Shown here: positions 38,069-47,107 of the stretch, in pieces
Position numbering within the stretch: the stretch's first letter is position 1
Layout: every line of letters starts with the position of its first letter
Source of the DNA: Paracoccus marcusii
GTDB taxonomy: Bacteria; Pseudomonadota; Alphaproteobacteria; Rhodobacterales; Rhodobacteraceae
Assembly (NCBI RefSeq): GCF_028621715.1
Contig: NZ_CP117466.1
Span: 1,684,501 to 1,748,500 of the forward strand
Direction of reading: 5' to 3'
Length of the DNA stretch: 64,000 nt
Position numbers and translations under genes: made by a program
The notes under the pieces: model-generated
Seen by the model: only the letters and a program-made list of their open reading frames with translations
The model's database searches: none
Told to the model about the DNA's origin: nothing

Positions 38069-39360
38069 GTCAGCATGGCGCGGAACGCGTGCCAGCTGGC
38101 CTTGGGGGTCCGCACCATCGTGTCATAGTCCACATGGACCAGGCCGAAGCGCGGGCCGTATCCCCAGCCCCATTCGTAATTGTCCAGCAGCGACCAGTAG
38201 AAGAACCCGCGCACGTCCACGCCCTGATCCATCGCCGCCTTTGTCGCGCGCAGGTGATCGCCGATGAACCGGATGCGGGCCTGATCGTCGGTCGGTACCT
38301 CGGAGGCCATGCCGTTCTCGGTCACATACACCGGCAGGTTGCCGGTGTGGTCGCGCGCCAGGCGGGTCAGGAATTCGGTCAGGCCCTCGGGGCGGATCTC
38401 CCAGTCCATCTGGGTCTTGGGCAGGGGGCCCGGCACCTCGGAGGCGTGGGGCCACAGCCCGTCGTTCCGGGTGTACAGGCGCCGGGTGTAGTAGTTGACC
38501 CCCAGCCAGTCCAGCGGCTGCGCGATCAGGTCCATGTCATCCTGCCAGCGGTCGGGCAGATGCGGCCCGATCCCGGCCAGCGCGGCGTCCGGGTATCCCT
38601 GGCCCATCAGCGCGCGGATGAACCACTGGTTATAGATCGCGTCCTGCGTCTCTGCCGCCTGTTCCGCCTCGGCGGTGGTGTCGGCGGGGTGGCTGGTCTC
38701 GAAGTTCAGCACGATGCCCAGGTTCGTGGCGCCATCGGCGCGCAGCGCCTGCATCGCGGTGCCATGCGCCAGCAGGACGTGGTGCATGGCGCGGCTGGCG
38801 GCGCGGATGTCACGCAGGCCGGGGGCGTGGTGGCCGAGGAAATGCGACAGCCAGGCGATGCACCAAGGCTCGTTCAGGGTGGCGGCCGATGCCACGCGGT
38901 CGCCGATGCGGGCGTTGATCGTGGTGCACAGGTCCGCGAAACGCTGCGCGATGTCGCGGTTCTGCCAGCCGCCCTGCGACGACAGCGCCGCGGGCAGATC
39001 CCAGTGGTGATAGGTCAGGAAGGGCTTCAGGCCGCGTTCCAGCATGCCGTCGACCAGCTTGTCGTAGAAATCCAGACCATCGGGGTTCACCGTCACCCCG
39101 TCCGGCATCACCCGCGCCCAGGAGGTCGAAAAGCGGTAGCCGTCAAAGCCTGCGTCGCGGATCAGGTCCAGGTCCTGCGGCCACAGCCGCAGGTGATCGC
39201 AGGCGCGGCTGCCGTCGCTGTCATCCATGATGTTGCCGGGCGTGGCGGCAAAGGTGTCCCAATGCGACGGGCCCGCGCCGGCCGTGCCCTCGATCTGATA
39301 GGCCGAGGTGGCGGCGCCGAAGGTAAAACCTGCGGGAAAGTCGGTGCGGGGCGGCAGCAT
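38065..39360 (-). CDS. Beta-glucosidase (glycoside hydrolase family 1)
   Basis: A 431-residue GH1 enzyme that cleaves terminal beta-glucosides with retention. YQIEG near the N-terminus, acid/base Glu in TLNEPW (about 165), nucleophile Glu in YVTENGM (about 340), and the aglycone loop near W-G-W-G-Y. No signal peptide, so cytoplasmic. ATG 39360 is chosen for AGGAGG seven bases upstream; nine extra codons are open before it. Convergent with the GMC gene, with overlapping stops. Confidence 0.94.
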   Translation of the reverse strand: MLPPRTDFPAGFTFGAATSAYQIEGTAGAGPSHWDTFAATPGNIMDDSDGSRACDHLRLWPQDLDLIRDAGFDGYRFSTSWARVMPDGVTVNPDGLDFYDKLVDGMLERGLKPFLTYHHWDLPAALSSQGGWQNRDIAQRFADLCTTINARIGDRVASAATLNEPWCIAWLSHFLGHHAPGLRDIRAASRAMHHVLLAHGTAMQALRADGATNLGIVLNFETSHPADTTAEAEQAAETQDAIYNQWFIRALMGQGYPDAALAGIGPHLPDRWQDDMDLIAQPLDWLGVNYYTRRLYTRNDGLWPHASEVPGPLPKTQMDWEIRPEGLTEFLTRLARDHTGNLPVYVTENGMASEVPTDDQARIRFIGDHLRATKAAMDQGVDVRGFFYWSLLDNYEWGWGYGPRFGLVHVDYDTMVRTPKASWHAFRAMLT

Positions 39361-39432
39361 GGGGGATCCTCCTGATGGCGCAACCATGCTGGCATGTCCG
39401 CGCGGGGCGCGAAAGGGGTCAGGCGCCGCCGT

Positions 39433-40248
39433 TCACGCGCGCGGCGCCATCTGCCGCCAGGCAAAGGCCAGCACGAAGACCGCGGTCAGGATCACGATGA
39501 TCGTGGGGGCGGGCGCGCTGTCCAGCCAGAAGCTGGCCCAGATGCCCGCCAGCGCGCTGGCCACCGCGATGGCGGTGGCCAGCGCCATCATCACCGCCAG
39601 GCGGCGGGTCAGCAGGAAGGCGATGGCGCCGGGCGCGATCAGCAGCCCCACGGCCAGGATGATCCCCACCGCCGACAGCATCGCCACGACCGACGCCGCG
39701 ATCATCGCCAGCATCCCGTAATGCAGCCAGCCCACCCGCAGCCCCGACACCCGCGCCTGCACCGGATCGAAGGCCAGCAGCGCGAAATCCCGCCATTTGA
39801 GCAGCAGCGCCAGCGTCACGGCGGCGGCGATGGGCAGGGCCTGGGCGAAATCGCCCGGCCCGATGCCGAGAATGTTGCCGAACAGGATATGGTCCAGATG
39901 CACCCCGGGCGGAAAGACCGTGAAGAGGATCAGGCCGACGGCGAACATGCCTGCCATGACCACGCCAAGCGCGGTGTCGGACTTGATGCGGCTGTTGGCG
40001 TCCAGCCAGCCCGAGGAGAGCGCGCAGACCATGCCCGCCGCGAAGGCCCCGACCAGCAGCGGCACGCCCATCGCATAGGCCAGCACGATGCCCGGCAGGA
40101 CGGCGTGGCTGATCCCGTCGCCCATCAGCGCCCAGCCCTTGAGGACCAGAAAGCAGGACAGCAGCGCCGCCGGGATGGCCACGATCACCGCGATCAGCGC
40201 CGCGTCCGCCATGACCGGAAAGGTGAAGGGCAGGATCAGCGCGTTCAT
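39433..40248 (-). CDS. sitD: Mn/Fe ABC importer permease (SitD/MntD-like)
   Basis: A 271-residue ABC-3 family permease with about eight helices, including LVLKGWALMGDGISHAVLPG near residue 40. It is the second permease of a SitABCD-type importer; two permeases in one operon are typical of Mn2+/Fe2+ systems rather than ZnuABC. ATG 40248 overlaps the sitC stop by four bases (ATGA). Confidence 0.9.
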   Translation of the reverse strand: MNALILPFTFPVMADAALIAVIVAIPAALLSCFLVLKGWALMGDGISHAVLPGIVLAYAMGVPLLVGAFAAGMVCALSSGWLDANSRIKSDTALGVVMAGMFAVGLILFTVFPPGVHLDHILFGNILGIGPGDFAQALPIAAAVTLALLLKWRDFALLAFDPVQARVSGLRVGWLHYGMLAMIAASVVAMLSAVGIILAVGLLIAPGAIAFLLTRRLAVMMALATAIAVASALAGIWASFWLDSAPAPTIIVILTAVFVLAFAWRQMAPRA

Positions 40249-41105
40249 GGCCGCGCCCTGACGGCGTCGCGGGCGCGGCGGCGCGTGGCGCGCAGCCCGT
40301 GGGTGGGGGCGAAGACGAAGGCCGCCAGGAAGATCAGCGTCTGCAGCGTCACGATGATGCCGCCCGTGGCCCCGTCCAGGAAGAAGCTGGCATAGGCGCC
40401 GATGGCCGAGGTCGTCGTGCCGATCACGACCGAGATCACGATCAGCCGCGGAAAGCGGTCGGTCAGCAGATAGGCCGTGGCCCCCGGCGTCACCACCAGG
40501 GCGATGACCAGGAAGGCGCCGACGGTCTGCATCGCCGCCACGGTCGAGGCCGCCAGCAGGGTGAAGAACAGCGCCTTCATGCGGTTCGGATGCAGGCCGA
40601 TGGTGCGGGCGTGGGTCTCGTCGAAGAAGACCACCATCAGGTCGCGCCATTTCATCAGCAGGATCGCAAGCGAGACGGTCGAGATCAGCACCAGCTGGAT
40701 CACGTCGGCTGGCGCGATGGCCAGGATGTTGCCCATGGTGATCGCCTGCAGGTCCACCGCGACCGGGTTCAGAGACACCATGAACAGCCCGATGCCGAAG
40801 AAGCCGGTGAAGATCAGGCCGATGATCGCGTCCTGTTTGAGCCCCGTGCGGGTGTTCAGGAACAGCATGGTCAGCGCTGCAAGCCCTCCCGACAGGAACG
40901 CGCCAAGCGCGAAGGGCAGGCCCAGCATGTAGGCCCCCGCCACGCCCGGCACGATGGAATGGGACAGCGCGTCGCCGATCAGGCTCCACCCCTTGAGCAT
41001 CAGGTAGGCCGAGAGGAACGCGCAGACGCCCCCGACCAGGGCCGAGACCCAGATCGCGGTCGCCATGTAACCATAGGTGAAGGGCGTCAGGGCCAGATCG
41101 ATCAT
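40245..41105 (-). CDS. sitC: Mn/Fe ABC importer permease (SitC/MntC-like)
   Basis: A 286-residue ABC-3 permease with LMLKGWSLIGDALSHSIVPGVAG near 45, the conserved coupling/substrate region, and FFDETHARTIGLHPNRMKAL near 165. Starts ATG 41105 and ends with an Arg-rich tail. A 67-bp gap with a G-run hairpin separates it from the ATPase gene upstream. Confidence 0.9.
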   Translation of the reverse strand: MIDLALTPFTYGYMATAIWVSALVGGVCAFLSAYLMLKGWSLIGDALSHSIVPGVAGAYMLGLPFALGAFLSGGLAALTMLFLNTRTGLKQDAIIGLIFTGFFGIGLFMVSLNPVAVDLQAITMGNILAIAPADVIQLVLISTVSLAILLMKWRDLMVVFFDETHARTIGLHPNRMKALFFTLLAASTVAAMQTVGAFLVIALVVTPGATAYLLTDRFPRLIVISVVIGTTTSAIGAYASFFLDGATGGIIVTLQTLIFLAAFVFAPTHGLRATRRRARDAVRARP

Positions 41106-41117
41106 CAGGCGTCGCGC

Positions 41118-41138
41118 GCGGGGGTTTTGCACCCCCGC
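41118..41138. repeat. G-run hairpin between sitB and sitC
   Basis: GCGGGGGT and ACCCCCGC pair perfectly around TTTGC; a further ACCCCCGC follows directly, so two alternative stems are possible. It shares the GCACCCCC tail with the hairpin at 172-191. Lying inside the sit operon, it might lower expression of the permeases or protect the upstream mRNA. Confidence 0.5.
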
Positions 41139-41172
41139 ACCCCCGCAGGGTATTGGGGCAAAGGAGAAATGC

Positions 41173-42045
41173 TCATGCGCCGCCCCCCGTCCGGTGACGG
41201 TCGTCGTAGAAGATCAGCGGGCGTTCGTCGTCGGTGAAGACGTCCACGTTGCGCGCGTCCGCGTCGGCATGCAGGTCGGTGCCGCCCAGCATGAAGTGGC
41301 GCAGCGTGCCGCCGAAGGCCTGGCGCAGGTTGGCGGGTGTGAAGGTCGTCTCGGTCGGGCCGAAGGCCAGCACCGTGCCTTTGACCAGCACAACGCGGTC
41401 GCAATATTCGGGGACCGAGCCCAGATCGTGGGTCGAGACCAGCATCACCCGGCCTTCGTCGCGCATCTGGCGCAGAAGCGTGATGATCGTCTGTTCGGTC
41501 TGCACGTCGACGCCGGTGAAGGGTTCGTCCAGCAGGATCACCCGCGCCTCCTGCGCCAGCGCGCGGGCGAGGAAGACGCGCTTCTTCTGGCCGCCGGACA
41601 GCTCTCCGATCTGGCGGGTGGCGTAGTCGGTCAGGCCCACGCGGGCCAGCGCCTCGGTGACGGCTTGGCGGTCGGCGGGGCGGGCGCGGCGCAAAAAGCC
41701 CATATGGCCGTAGCGGCCCATCATCACCACGTCGCGCACCAGCACGGGGAAGGTCCAGTCGACCTCCTCCGCCTGGGGGACATAGGCGACGAGGTTGCGC
41801 GACAGGGCCTGGCGCACGGTCAGGCCCAGGATGCGCACCTGACCCGTGGCATGGGGCAGCAGGTCCATCAGCGCCTTGAACAGCGTCGATTTTCCCGCGC
41901 CGTTCACGCCGACCAGCGCGGTCACCGAACCCTGTGGCACGGTGAAGCTGGCTTGCGCCAGGGCGCGGTGGCCGTTGCGATAGGCAACCGTCAGATCGCC
42001 GACCTCGATGCCCAGGGGGTCGCGCTGGGTCTGAGGGTCAGCCAT
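41173..42045 (-). CDS. sitB: Mn/Fe ABC importer ATPase (SitB/MntB-like)
   Basis: A 290-residue ATPase. Walker A GVNGAGKST near 42, signature LSGGQKKRVFLARAL, Walker B VILLDEPF, and H-loop STHDLG. The YVPQAEEVDWTFPV segment is typical of metal-type ABC ATPases. About 40 residues of hydrophilic C-terminal tail (HADADARNVDVFTDDE) follow the domain. Starts eight bases inside the end of sitA. Confidence 0.92.
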   Translation of the reverse strand: MADPQTQRDPLGIEVGDLTVAYRNGHRALAQASFTVPQGSVTALVGVNGAGKSTLFKALMDLLPHATGQVRILGLTVRQALSRNLVAYVPQAEEVDWTFPVLVRDVVMMGRYGHMGFLRRARPADRQAVTEALARVGLTDYATRQIGELSGGQKKRVFLARALAQEARVILLDEPFTGVDVQTEQTIITLLRQMRDEGRVMLVSTHDLGSVPEYCDRVVLVKGTVLAFGPTETTFTPANLRQAFGGTLRHFMLGGTDLHADADARNVDVFTDDERPLIFYDDRHRTGGGA

Positions 42046-42913
42046 CGGCCAGCGCGTCCACGATGGTCTGCGACGTGACCCGCAGCAGGTCCAGATAGGT
42101 GGGCACGGGCCCCTCCGTGTCCGACAGGCTGTCCACATAGAGGACGCCGCCATAGTCGGCCCCGGTTTCCGCTGCGATGCTGCGCGCCGGACGGTCCGAG
42201 ATGGTGCTTTCCGAGAAGATCACCGGCGCGCCGGTGTCACGCATGGCGTCGATCAGGGCACGGACCTGCTGGGGCGTGCCCTGGCCTTCGGCGTTGATGG
42301 GCCAGAGATACATCTCGGTCAGGCCGAAATCGCGGGCCAGATAGCTGAAGGCGCCTTCGGAGGTGACCAGATAGCGGCGATCCTGGGGCAGGGCGCGGGC
42401 GGCGTCACGCAGCGGGCCCACGACATCGGCGATCTGCTGCTTGTAGTCGTCCGCATTCGCGGCATAGGCGGCGGCATTGTCGGGGTCGGCCTGGGCCATC
42501 GCGGCGGCGATGTTGTCGACATAGATCTGTGCCGAATCCAGCGCCATCCAGGCATGGGGGTTCGGCTTGCCTTCGTAATCGCCGCTGCGGATCGGCAGGG
42601 GGTCGATGCCCTGCGTCACCGTGACGATGGGCACGTCGCCCGCGCGGTCCAGGTATTGCTGGGCCCATCCGTCCAGGTTCAGGCCGTTGACCAGGATCAG
42701 ATCGGCATCGGCGATGCCGATGATGTCGCGCGGGCTGGGTTGATAGTCGTGGATCTCGGCCCCTGGCGGGGTGATTGACCGCACCTCGGCCAGGTGGCCG
42801 CCCACATTGCGGGCCATGTCGGCGATCACGGTGAAACTGGTGGCGACCTGCAACTGGTCAGCGGTCGCATGGGTCGGGATCAGGAACAGGAACGGCGTCA
42901 GGAATCGATACAT
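42038..42913 (-). CDS. sitA: Mn/Fe-binding periplasmic protein (SitA/MntC-like)
   Basis: A 291-residue metal-binding lobe protein (SBP family 9). Signal peptide about 1-18. Ligand candidates: His55 (EIHDYQPS), His120 (KPNPHAWM), Glu186 (VTSEGAF) and Asp261 (YVDSLSD), i.e. the His-His-Glu-Asp set of Mn/Fe binders. The His-rich loop of zinc-specific ZnuA is absent. GGAGGA precedes the ATG. First gene of the operon sitABCD, with its own promoter and operator region directly upstream. Confidence 0.92.
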   Translation of the reverse strand: MYRFLTPFLFLIPTHATADQLQVATSFTVIADMARNVGGHLAEVRSITPPGAEIHDYQPSPRDIIGIADADLILVNGLNLDGWAQQYLDRAGDVPIVTVTQGIDPLPIRSGDYEGKPNPHAWMALDSAQIYVDNIAAAMAQADPDNAAAYAANADDYKQQIADVVGPLRDAARALPQDRRYLVTSEGAFSYLARDFGLTEMYLWPINAEGQGTPQQVRALIDAMRDTGAPVIFSESTISDRPARSIAAETGADYGGVLYVDSLSDTEGPVPTYLDLLRVTSQTIVDALADG

Positions 42914-42932
42914 CGCATCCTCCAATGCCCCT

Positions 42933-42985
42933 GTTATCTGCGAACGGTTCGCAACTGTCAACAGTTGAGAACCAGTTGCAACTGG
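42933..42985. promoter_or_regulatory. Divergent sitA/mur control region: sitA promoter with three palindromes
   Basis: On the minus strand TTGACA (42956-42961), a 17-base spacer and GATAAC (42933-42938) form a good sigma-70 promoter for sitA. A perfect 15-base palindrome TGCGAACGGTTCGCA (42939-42953) fills most of the spacer; CAACTG-TCAA-CAGTTG (42952-42967) covers the -35; CCAGTTGCAACTGG (42972-42985, perfect) lies beyond. Repressor binding would block RNA polymerase. Likely operator of the adjacent Fur/Mur protein. Confidence 0.75.
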
Positions 42986-43010
42986 ACCCCGGCTGCGGCA
43001 GAATGCGCGG

Positions 43011-43427
43011 ATGACCAGACGACGTGCGGACAGGTTGGAGCAGGCGTTGCGGGATGCGGGGGTCCGCGTCACGCGTCAGCGCGCGGCGCTGCTGCAGGTG
43101 ATCGCCGCAGCCGACGATCATCCGGACGCGGCCGAGCTGCATGCCCGCGCGGTCACCGCCGGGGCGGGGGTGTCGCTGGCCACGGTCTATCGCACGCTGA
43201 CGACGCTGCAGGCGCAGGGCGTGATCGAGAAGCTGGAATTCCAGGGCGAACCCGCCCGCTGGGAGGCCGCCGACCAGCGCCACCACGACCACATGATCGA
43301 CGTGGACAGCGGCGAGGTCATGGAGTTCACCAACGAACGGATCGAGCGCCTTCAGGCCGAGATCGCCGCCGAGATGGGATATGACATCGTCCATCACCGG
43401 CTGGAGCTGTATGTGCGGCGGCGCTGA
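43011..43427 (+). CDS. mur: Fur-family metal regulator, Mur-like
   Basis: A 138-residue Fur-family repressor. Winged-helix domain with SLATVYRTLTTLQAQGVIEKLEF (about 55-77); dimerisation/metal domain with HHDHM (91-95) and HH at 128-129. It contains no cysteine at all, so the structural CxxC zinc site of Zur and of many Fur proteins is missing; this is usual for alphaproteobacterial Fur/Mur, which respond to manganese. Divergent from sitABCD, its evident target. No ribosome site precedes ATG 43011; a possible -10 ends five bases before it, so the mRNA may be leaderless. Confidence 0.88.
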   Translation: MTRRRADRLEQALRDAGVRVTRQRAALLQVIAAADDHPDAAELHARAVTAGAGVSLATVYRTLTTLQAQGVIEKLEFQGEPARWEAADQRHHDHMIDVDSGEVMEFTNERIERLQAEIAAEMGYDIVHHRLELYVRRR

Positions 43428-43783
43428 TGCAGGTGTTCGACAAGATCATCAGCGATCGAGGGTCGCGCTATGCGGTGTCGGGCGGGCCGGCCGCCGACCG
43501 GGCGGCGGTGGCCGCGATGCTGGCCGAGCTGACGCGGGTCAAGCGGTTCCAAAAGGCGACCCATCACAGTTGGGCCGCCATCCTGGGCGGCGAGGGCGTC
43601 AAGGATGACGATGGCGAAAGCGGCGCGGGGCAGCTGATCCTGCAGATGCTGGAACGCGCCGGCCTGCAGGATCATGTGGTCATCGTCACGCGCTGGTACG
43701 GCGGCAAGCATCTGGGCGGGGACCGGTTCCGGCATGTCGCCGATGCGGTGCGCCATTACCTGCGCGAGACGGGGGCGGGCTGA
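43427..43783 (+). CDS. IMPACT/UPF0029 (YigZ N-domain) family protein
   Basis: A 118-residue single-domain protein of the IMPACT N-terminal family (YigZ without its C-terminal ferredoxin-like domain). Motifs: KATHHSWAAIL, DDDGESGAGQLILQML, VIVTRWYGGKHLGGDRF. The Arg-Trp-Tyr-Gly-Gly-x-x-Leu-Gly block is the signature. Family function is unsettled; a ribosome- or nucleic-acid-linked role is usually proposed. Overlaps mur by one base, so it is co-expressed with the metal regulator. Confidence 0.85.
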   Translation: MQVFDKIISDRGSRYAVSGGPAADRAAVAAMLAELTRVKRFQKATHHSWAAILGGEGVKDDDGESGAGQLILQMLERAGLQDHVVIVTRWYGGKHLGGDRFRHVADAVRHYLRETGAG

Positions 43784-43807
43784 CCCGGAGACGGGTCACC
43801 CCCTCGG

Positions 43808-44785
43808 TCAGGGCCGGAACATCACCTTGCCGGTGCGGCCCGGCGTCAGGGCGGCGGTGACGGCCTGGGTCGGTTCGTCCAGTCCGAAGGTGCCGCCCGC
43901 GGTCAGGTCCAGCTTGCCGTCCATGACCAGCCCGATCAGTTCGCCGAACATGCGCTGGCGATCCTCTGCCGGGGTGGCGGGCATCACCTTGGCACCCCAG
44001 AAGCCCTTGACGGACAGGTGCTTGAAGATGATCGGCCCGGCAGGCAGCTGCAGGTCCTCTCCGGTGGTCGAACCGAAGGTGACCAGCAGCCCCTCGGTGC
44101 CCAGCAGGTCGACCAGCCCCGCCGCGACCGCGCCGCCCACGGAATCGACCGCCGCGCGGGCGCCGTCCTTGCCCACGATCGCGCGCGCCTTGGCCACCCA
44201 GTCCGGGTCGCTGGTCGAGATGACGTCGGTCATGCCCATCGCGGTCAGTTCCTCGACCGCTTCGGGGCGGCGGACCAGGTTCAGCAGGCGCACGCCGCGC
44301 GACTGCGCCAGCACGGCCATGATCTTGCCCACCGCGCCGTTGGCGGCGGTCTGGATCACCCAGTCACCGCGCGATACGTGCAGGAACTCCAGCAACGTGA
44401 TGGCGCTGAAGGGCATGGCGATCAGCTGGGCCGCGGCCGCGTCGGGCATCTCGTCGGGGACAGGGATTGCGCCAGCGGCCTGGGCCACGGCGTATTCGGC
44501 CCAGGACCCCTTGAGGCCCGCGACGGCGACGCGGCGGCCCTTCAGGGCGGGGTCGACGCCGGGGCCGGTCTCCTCGACGATGCCCACGGCCTCGCTGCCG
44601 GCGGTGGCGGGCAGGTCGGGACGCACGCCGTAATTGCCGCGGATGGTCCACAGGTCGTGATTGTGGATGGGCGACAGAAGCACGCGGACCAGCAGCTCGC
44701 CGTCCTGCGGGGCGGGACGGTCGGTGTCGGTCGACTGCAGCACGTCGGCGGGTTCGCCGAAGCGGTCATGGGTGACGCTGCGCAT
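43808..44785 (-). CDS. MDR-superfamily NAD(P)H oxidoreductase (quinone/enoyl reductase type)
   Basis: A 325-residue medium-chain dehydrogenase/reductase. N-terminal GroES-like domain with SPIHNHDLWTIRGNYGV, then the Rossmann fold with WVIQTAANGAVGKIMAVLA (near 150). Catalytic zinc ligands are absent, pointing to quinone oxidoreductase or 2-enoyl thioester reductase (MECR/ETR) activity rather than alcohol dehydrogenase. Stands alone between two metal-related clusters. Substrate unknown. Confidence 0.82.
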   Translation of the reverse strand: MRSVTHDRFGEPADVLQSTDTDRPAPQDGELLVRVLLSPIHNHDLWTIRGNYGVRPDLPATAGSEAVGIVEETGPGVDPALKGRRVAVAGLKGSWAEYAVAQAAGAIPVPDEMPDAAAAQLIAMPFSAITLLEFLHVSRGDWVIQTAANGAVGKIMAVLAQSRGVRLLNLVRRPEAVEELTAMGMTDVISTSDPDWVAKARAIVGKDGARAAVDSVGGAVAAGLVDLLGTEGLLVTFGSTTGEDLQLPAGPIIFKHLSVKGFWGAKVMPATPAEDRQRMFGELIGLVMDGKLDLTAGGTFGLDEPTQAVTAALTPGRTGKVMFRP

Positions 44786-44882
44786 AAGATATCCTTTCGG
44801 TCCTGTTCGTTGCAGCTGACCTAGGCATTGCCCCCCGCCGTTGCCAGTGCCGGCGCGCGGGCGGCGACAGGATGACTCCGCG

Positions 44883-45146
44883 TCAAGCGGCCCGTTCGGC
44901 GGGAACCTCGCGGGCCAGCGCCCGCGCCTCGGCCCGGTCCAGGGCGGCCAGGATCTGGTTGATCGTGGCCCCCTGCGCCCGCTGCCGCTGCCAGATGCGC
45001 AGGCAGGATGCGGGCGACCAGGGGAGGGCGGCGCGGCTCAGCCAGGCGCGCAGCGGCGCAGGCAGCGCGTCGAAGGCCGCCATGGGGTCGCGCGTGCGCC
45101 GCCGCTGGCGCTGCGCGGTCCGGCCCAGGTTGGCACAGCGGCGCAT
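44883..45146 (-). CDS. DUF6525-like small basic protein
   Basis: An 87-residue, Arg-rich protein starting [20 protein letters not shown], continuing FDALPAPLRAWL and LPWSPASCLRIWQR, matching the rhodobacterial DUF6525 family (recalled, not searched). Its function is unknown; a basic N-terminus with one Cys and a helical C-terminus are visible. Its ATG overlaps the DUF1826 gene stop (45146), so it belongs to the Zur-box-controlled operon zigA-DUF1826-this gene. Confidence 0.75.
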   Translation of the reverse strand: MRRCANLGRTAQRQRRRTRDPMAAFDALPAPLRAWLSRAALPWSPASCLRIWQRQRAQGATINQILAALDRAEARALAREVPAERAA

Positions 45147-45768
45147 CAGCACGACGCGGCCTCCTCCACCGGATCGACCACCACCAGCAGCCGCGTCTGG
45201 CCGGGGATGGCGGGCGGCGACCGGTGCAGGATGCCCGTCGGCTGGGCCCCCCAGGTCCGGCCGCGGAACAGTGCGGCGGTGCCCGTGGGCATCTGCTGGA
45301 TGCGGTCGACCTGGGCCGGACCACTCACGGGACCGAACTGCGTGCCCGCCCCGCGCAGCGTGCAAAGCAGCCGTGCGCGCACTGCATCCAGATGCCATTT
45401 CGGACAGGACTGGCCATCCGTGACCTCGACCCGCAGGGTGACCATCAACGCGCCCAGGGAACGCGCCGCGTGCTGCGCCAACTCGGCGATCTGGTCGATC
45501 AGCGCGCTGCGGTAATCGCAATCCGCCAGCGCGGCCGCGTCGCAGGCATGGCGCAGGGCCGTCGCGGCGTCCTGCGGGCGCATGGTCTGGCGCAGACGCG
45601 GCAACCGGTCCGGCGGCAACGCATCCAGCCAGACCTGCCATGCAGGATCGGTGGTCCGCTGCCACAGCGCGACCGCGACGCCGGGCAGCGCGATGGTCCC
45701 CAGCACGCGCGGATCGTGGCCGCTGTTCATCGCCGTCGCGGGGGTTGGTCGCAGGGCGACGCGCTGGT

Positions 45769-45772
<4 letters not shown>
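45146..45772 (-). CDS. DUF1826 protein, possible Fe(II)/2-oxoglutarate-dioxygenase fold
   Basis: A 208-residue protein of DUF1826. It carries a pattern matching the Fe(II)/2OG-dioxygenase facial triad: His127-x-Asp129 ([15 protein letters not shown]), His183 (GILHRSPP) and Arg194, 11 residues after the second His, where the cosubstrate-binding Arg normally lies. The family has no assigned activity; this reading is my inference. It overlaps zigA by four bases and is in the Zur-box operon, so it is probably made in zinc starvation. ATG 45772 begins it. Confidence 0.8.
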
Positions 45773-46986
<1,214 letters not shown>

Positions 46987-47019
46987 GGCAGGTCCTCGGT
47001 GCTGTGGCTGGTCAGGTTA

Positions 47020-47032
47020 GTTATAGTATAAC
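47020..47032. promoter_or_regulatory. Zur box
   Basis: GTTATAGTATAAC, a perfect 13-base palindrome around a central G, identical in form to the gamma/alphaproteobacterial Zur consensus GTTATAnTATAAC. It lies 34 bases before the zigA start and contains TATACT/TATAAC sequences that could serve as a -10 on the zigA side. It lies 76 bases before the ABC-F gene and may affect that too. Confidence 0.85.
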
Positions 47033-47107
47033 ATTACTGATGACAATCCTGCAGCCTGCCTTGCCCGCCCCATTGACGACCCGCCCCCGATGGGCCATGC
47101 CGCGCGG

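Noticed and set aside
43011..43427. Calling the Fur-family regulator Zur because a Zur box is nearby
   Set aside because: It has no cysteines, lies next to sitABCD rather than the Zur box, and its upstream palindromes differ from GTTATAnTATAAC.
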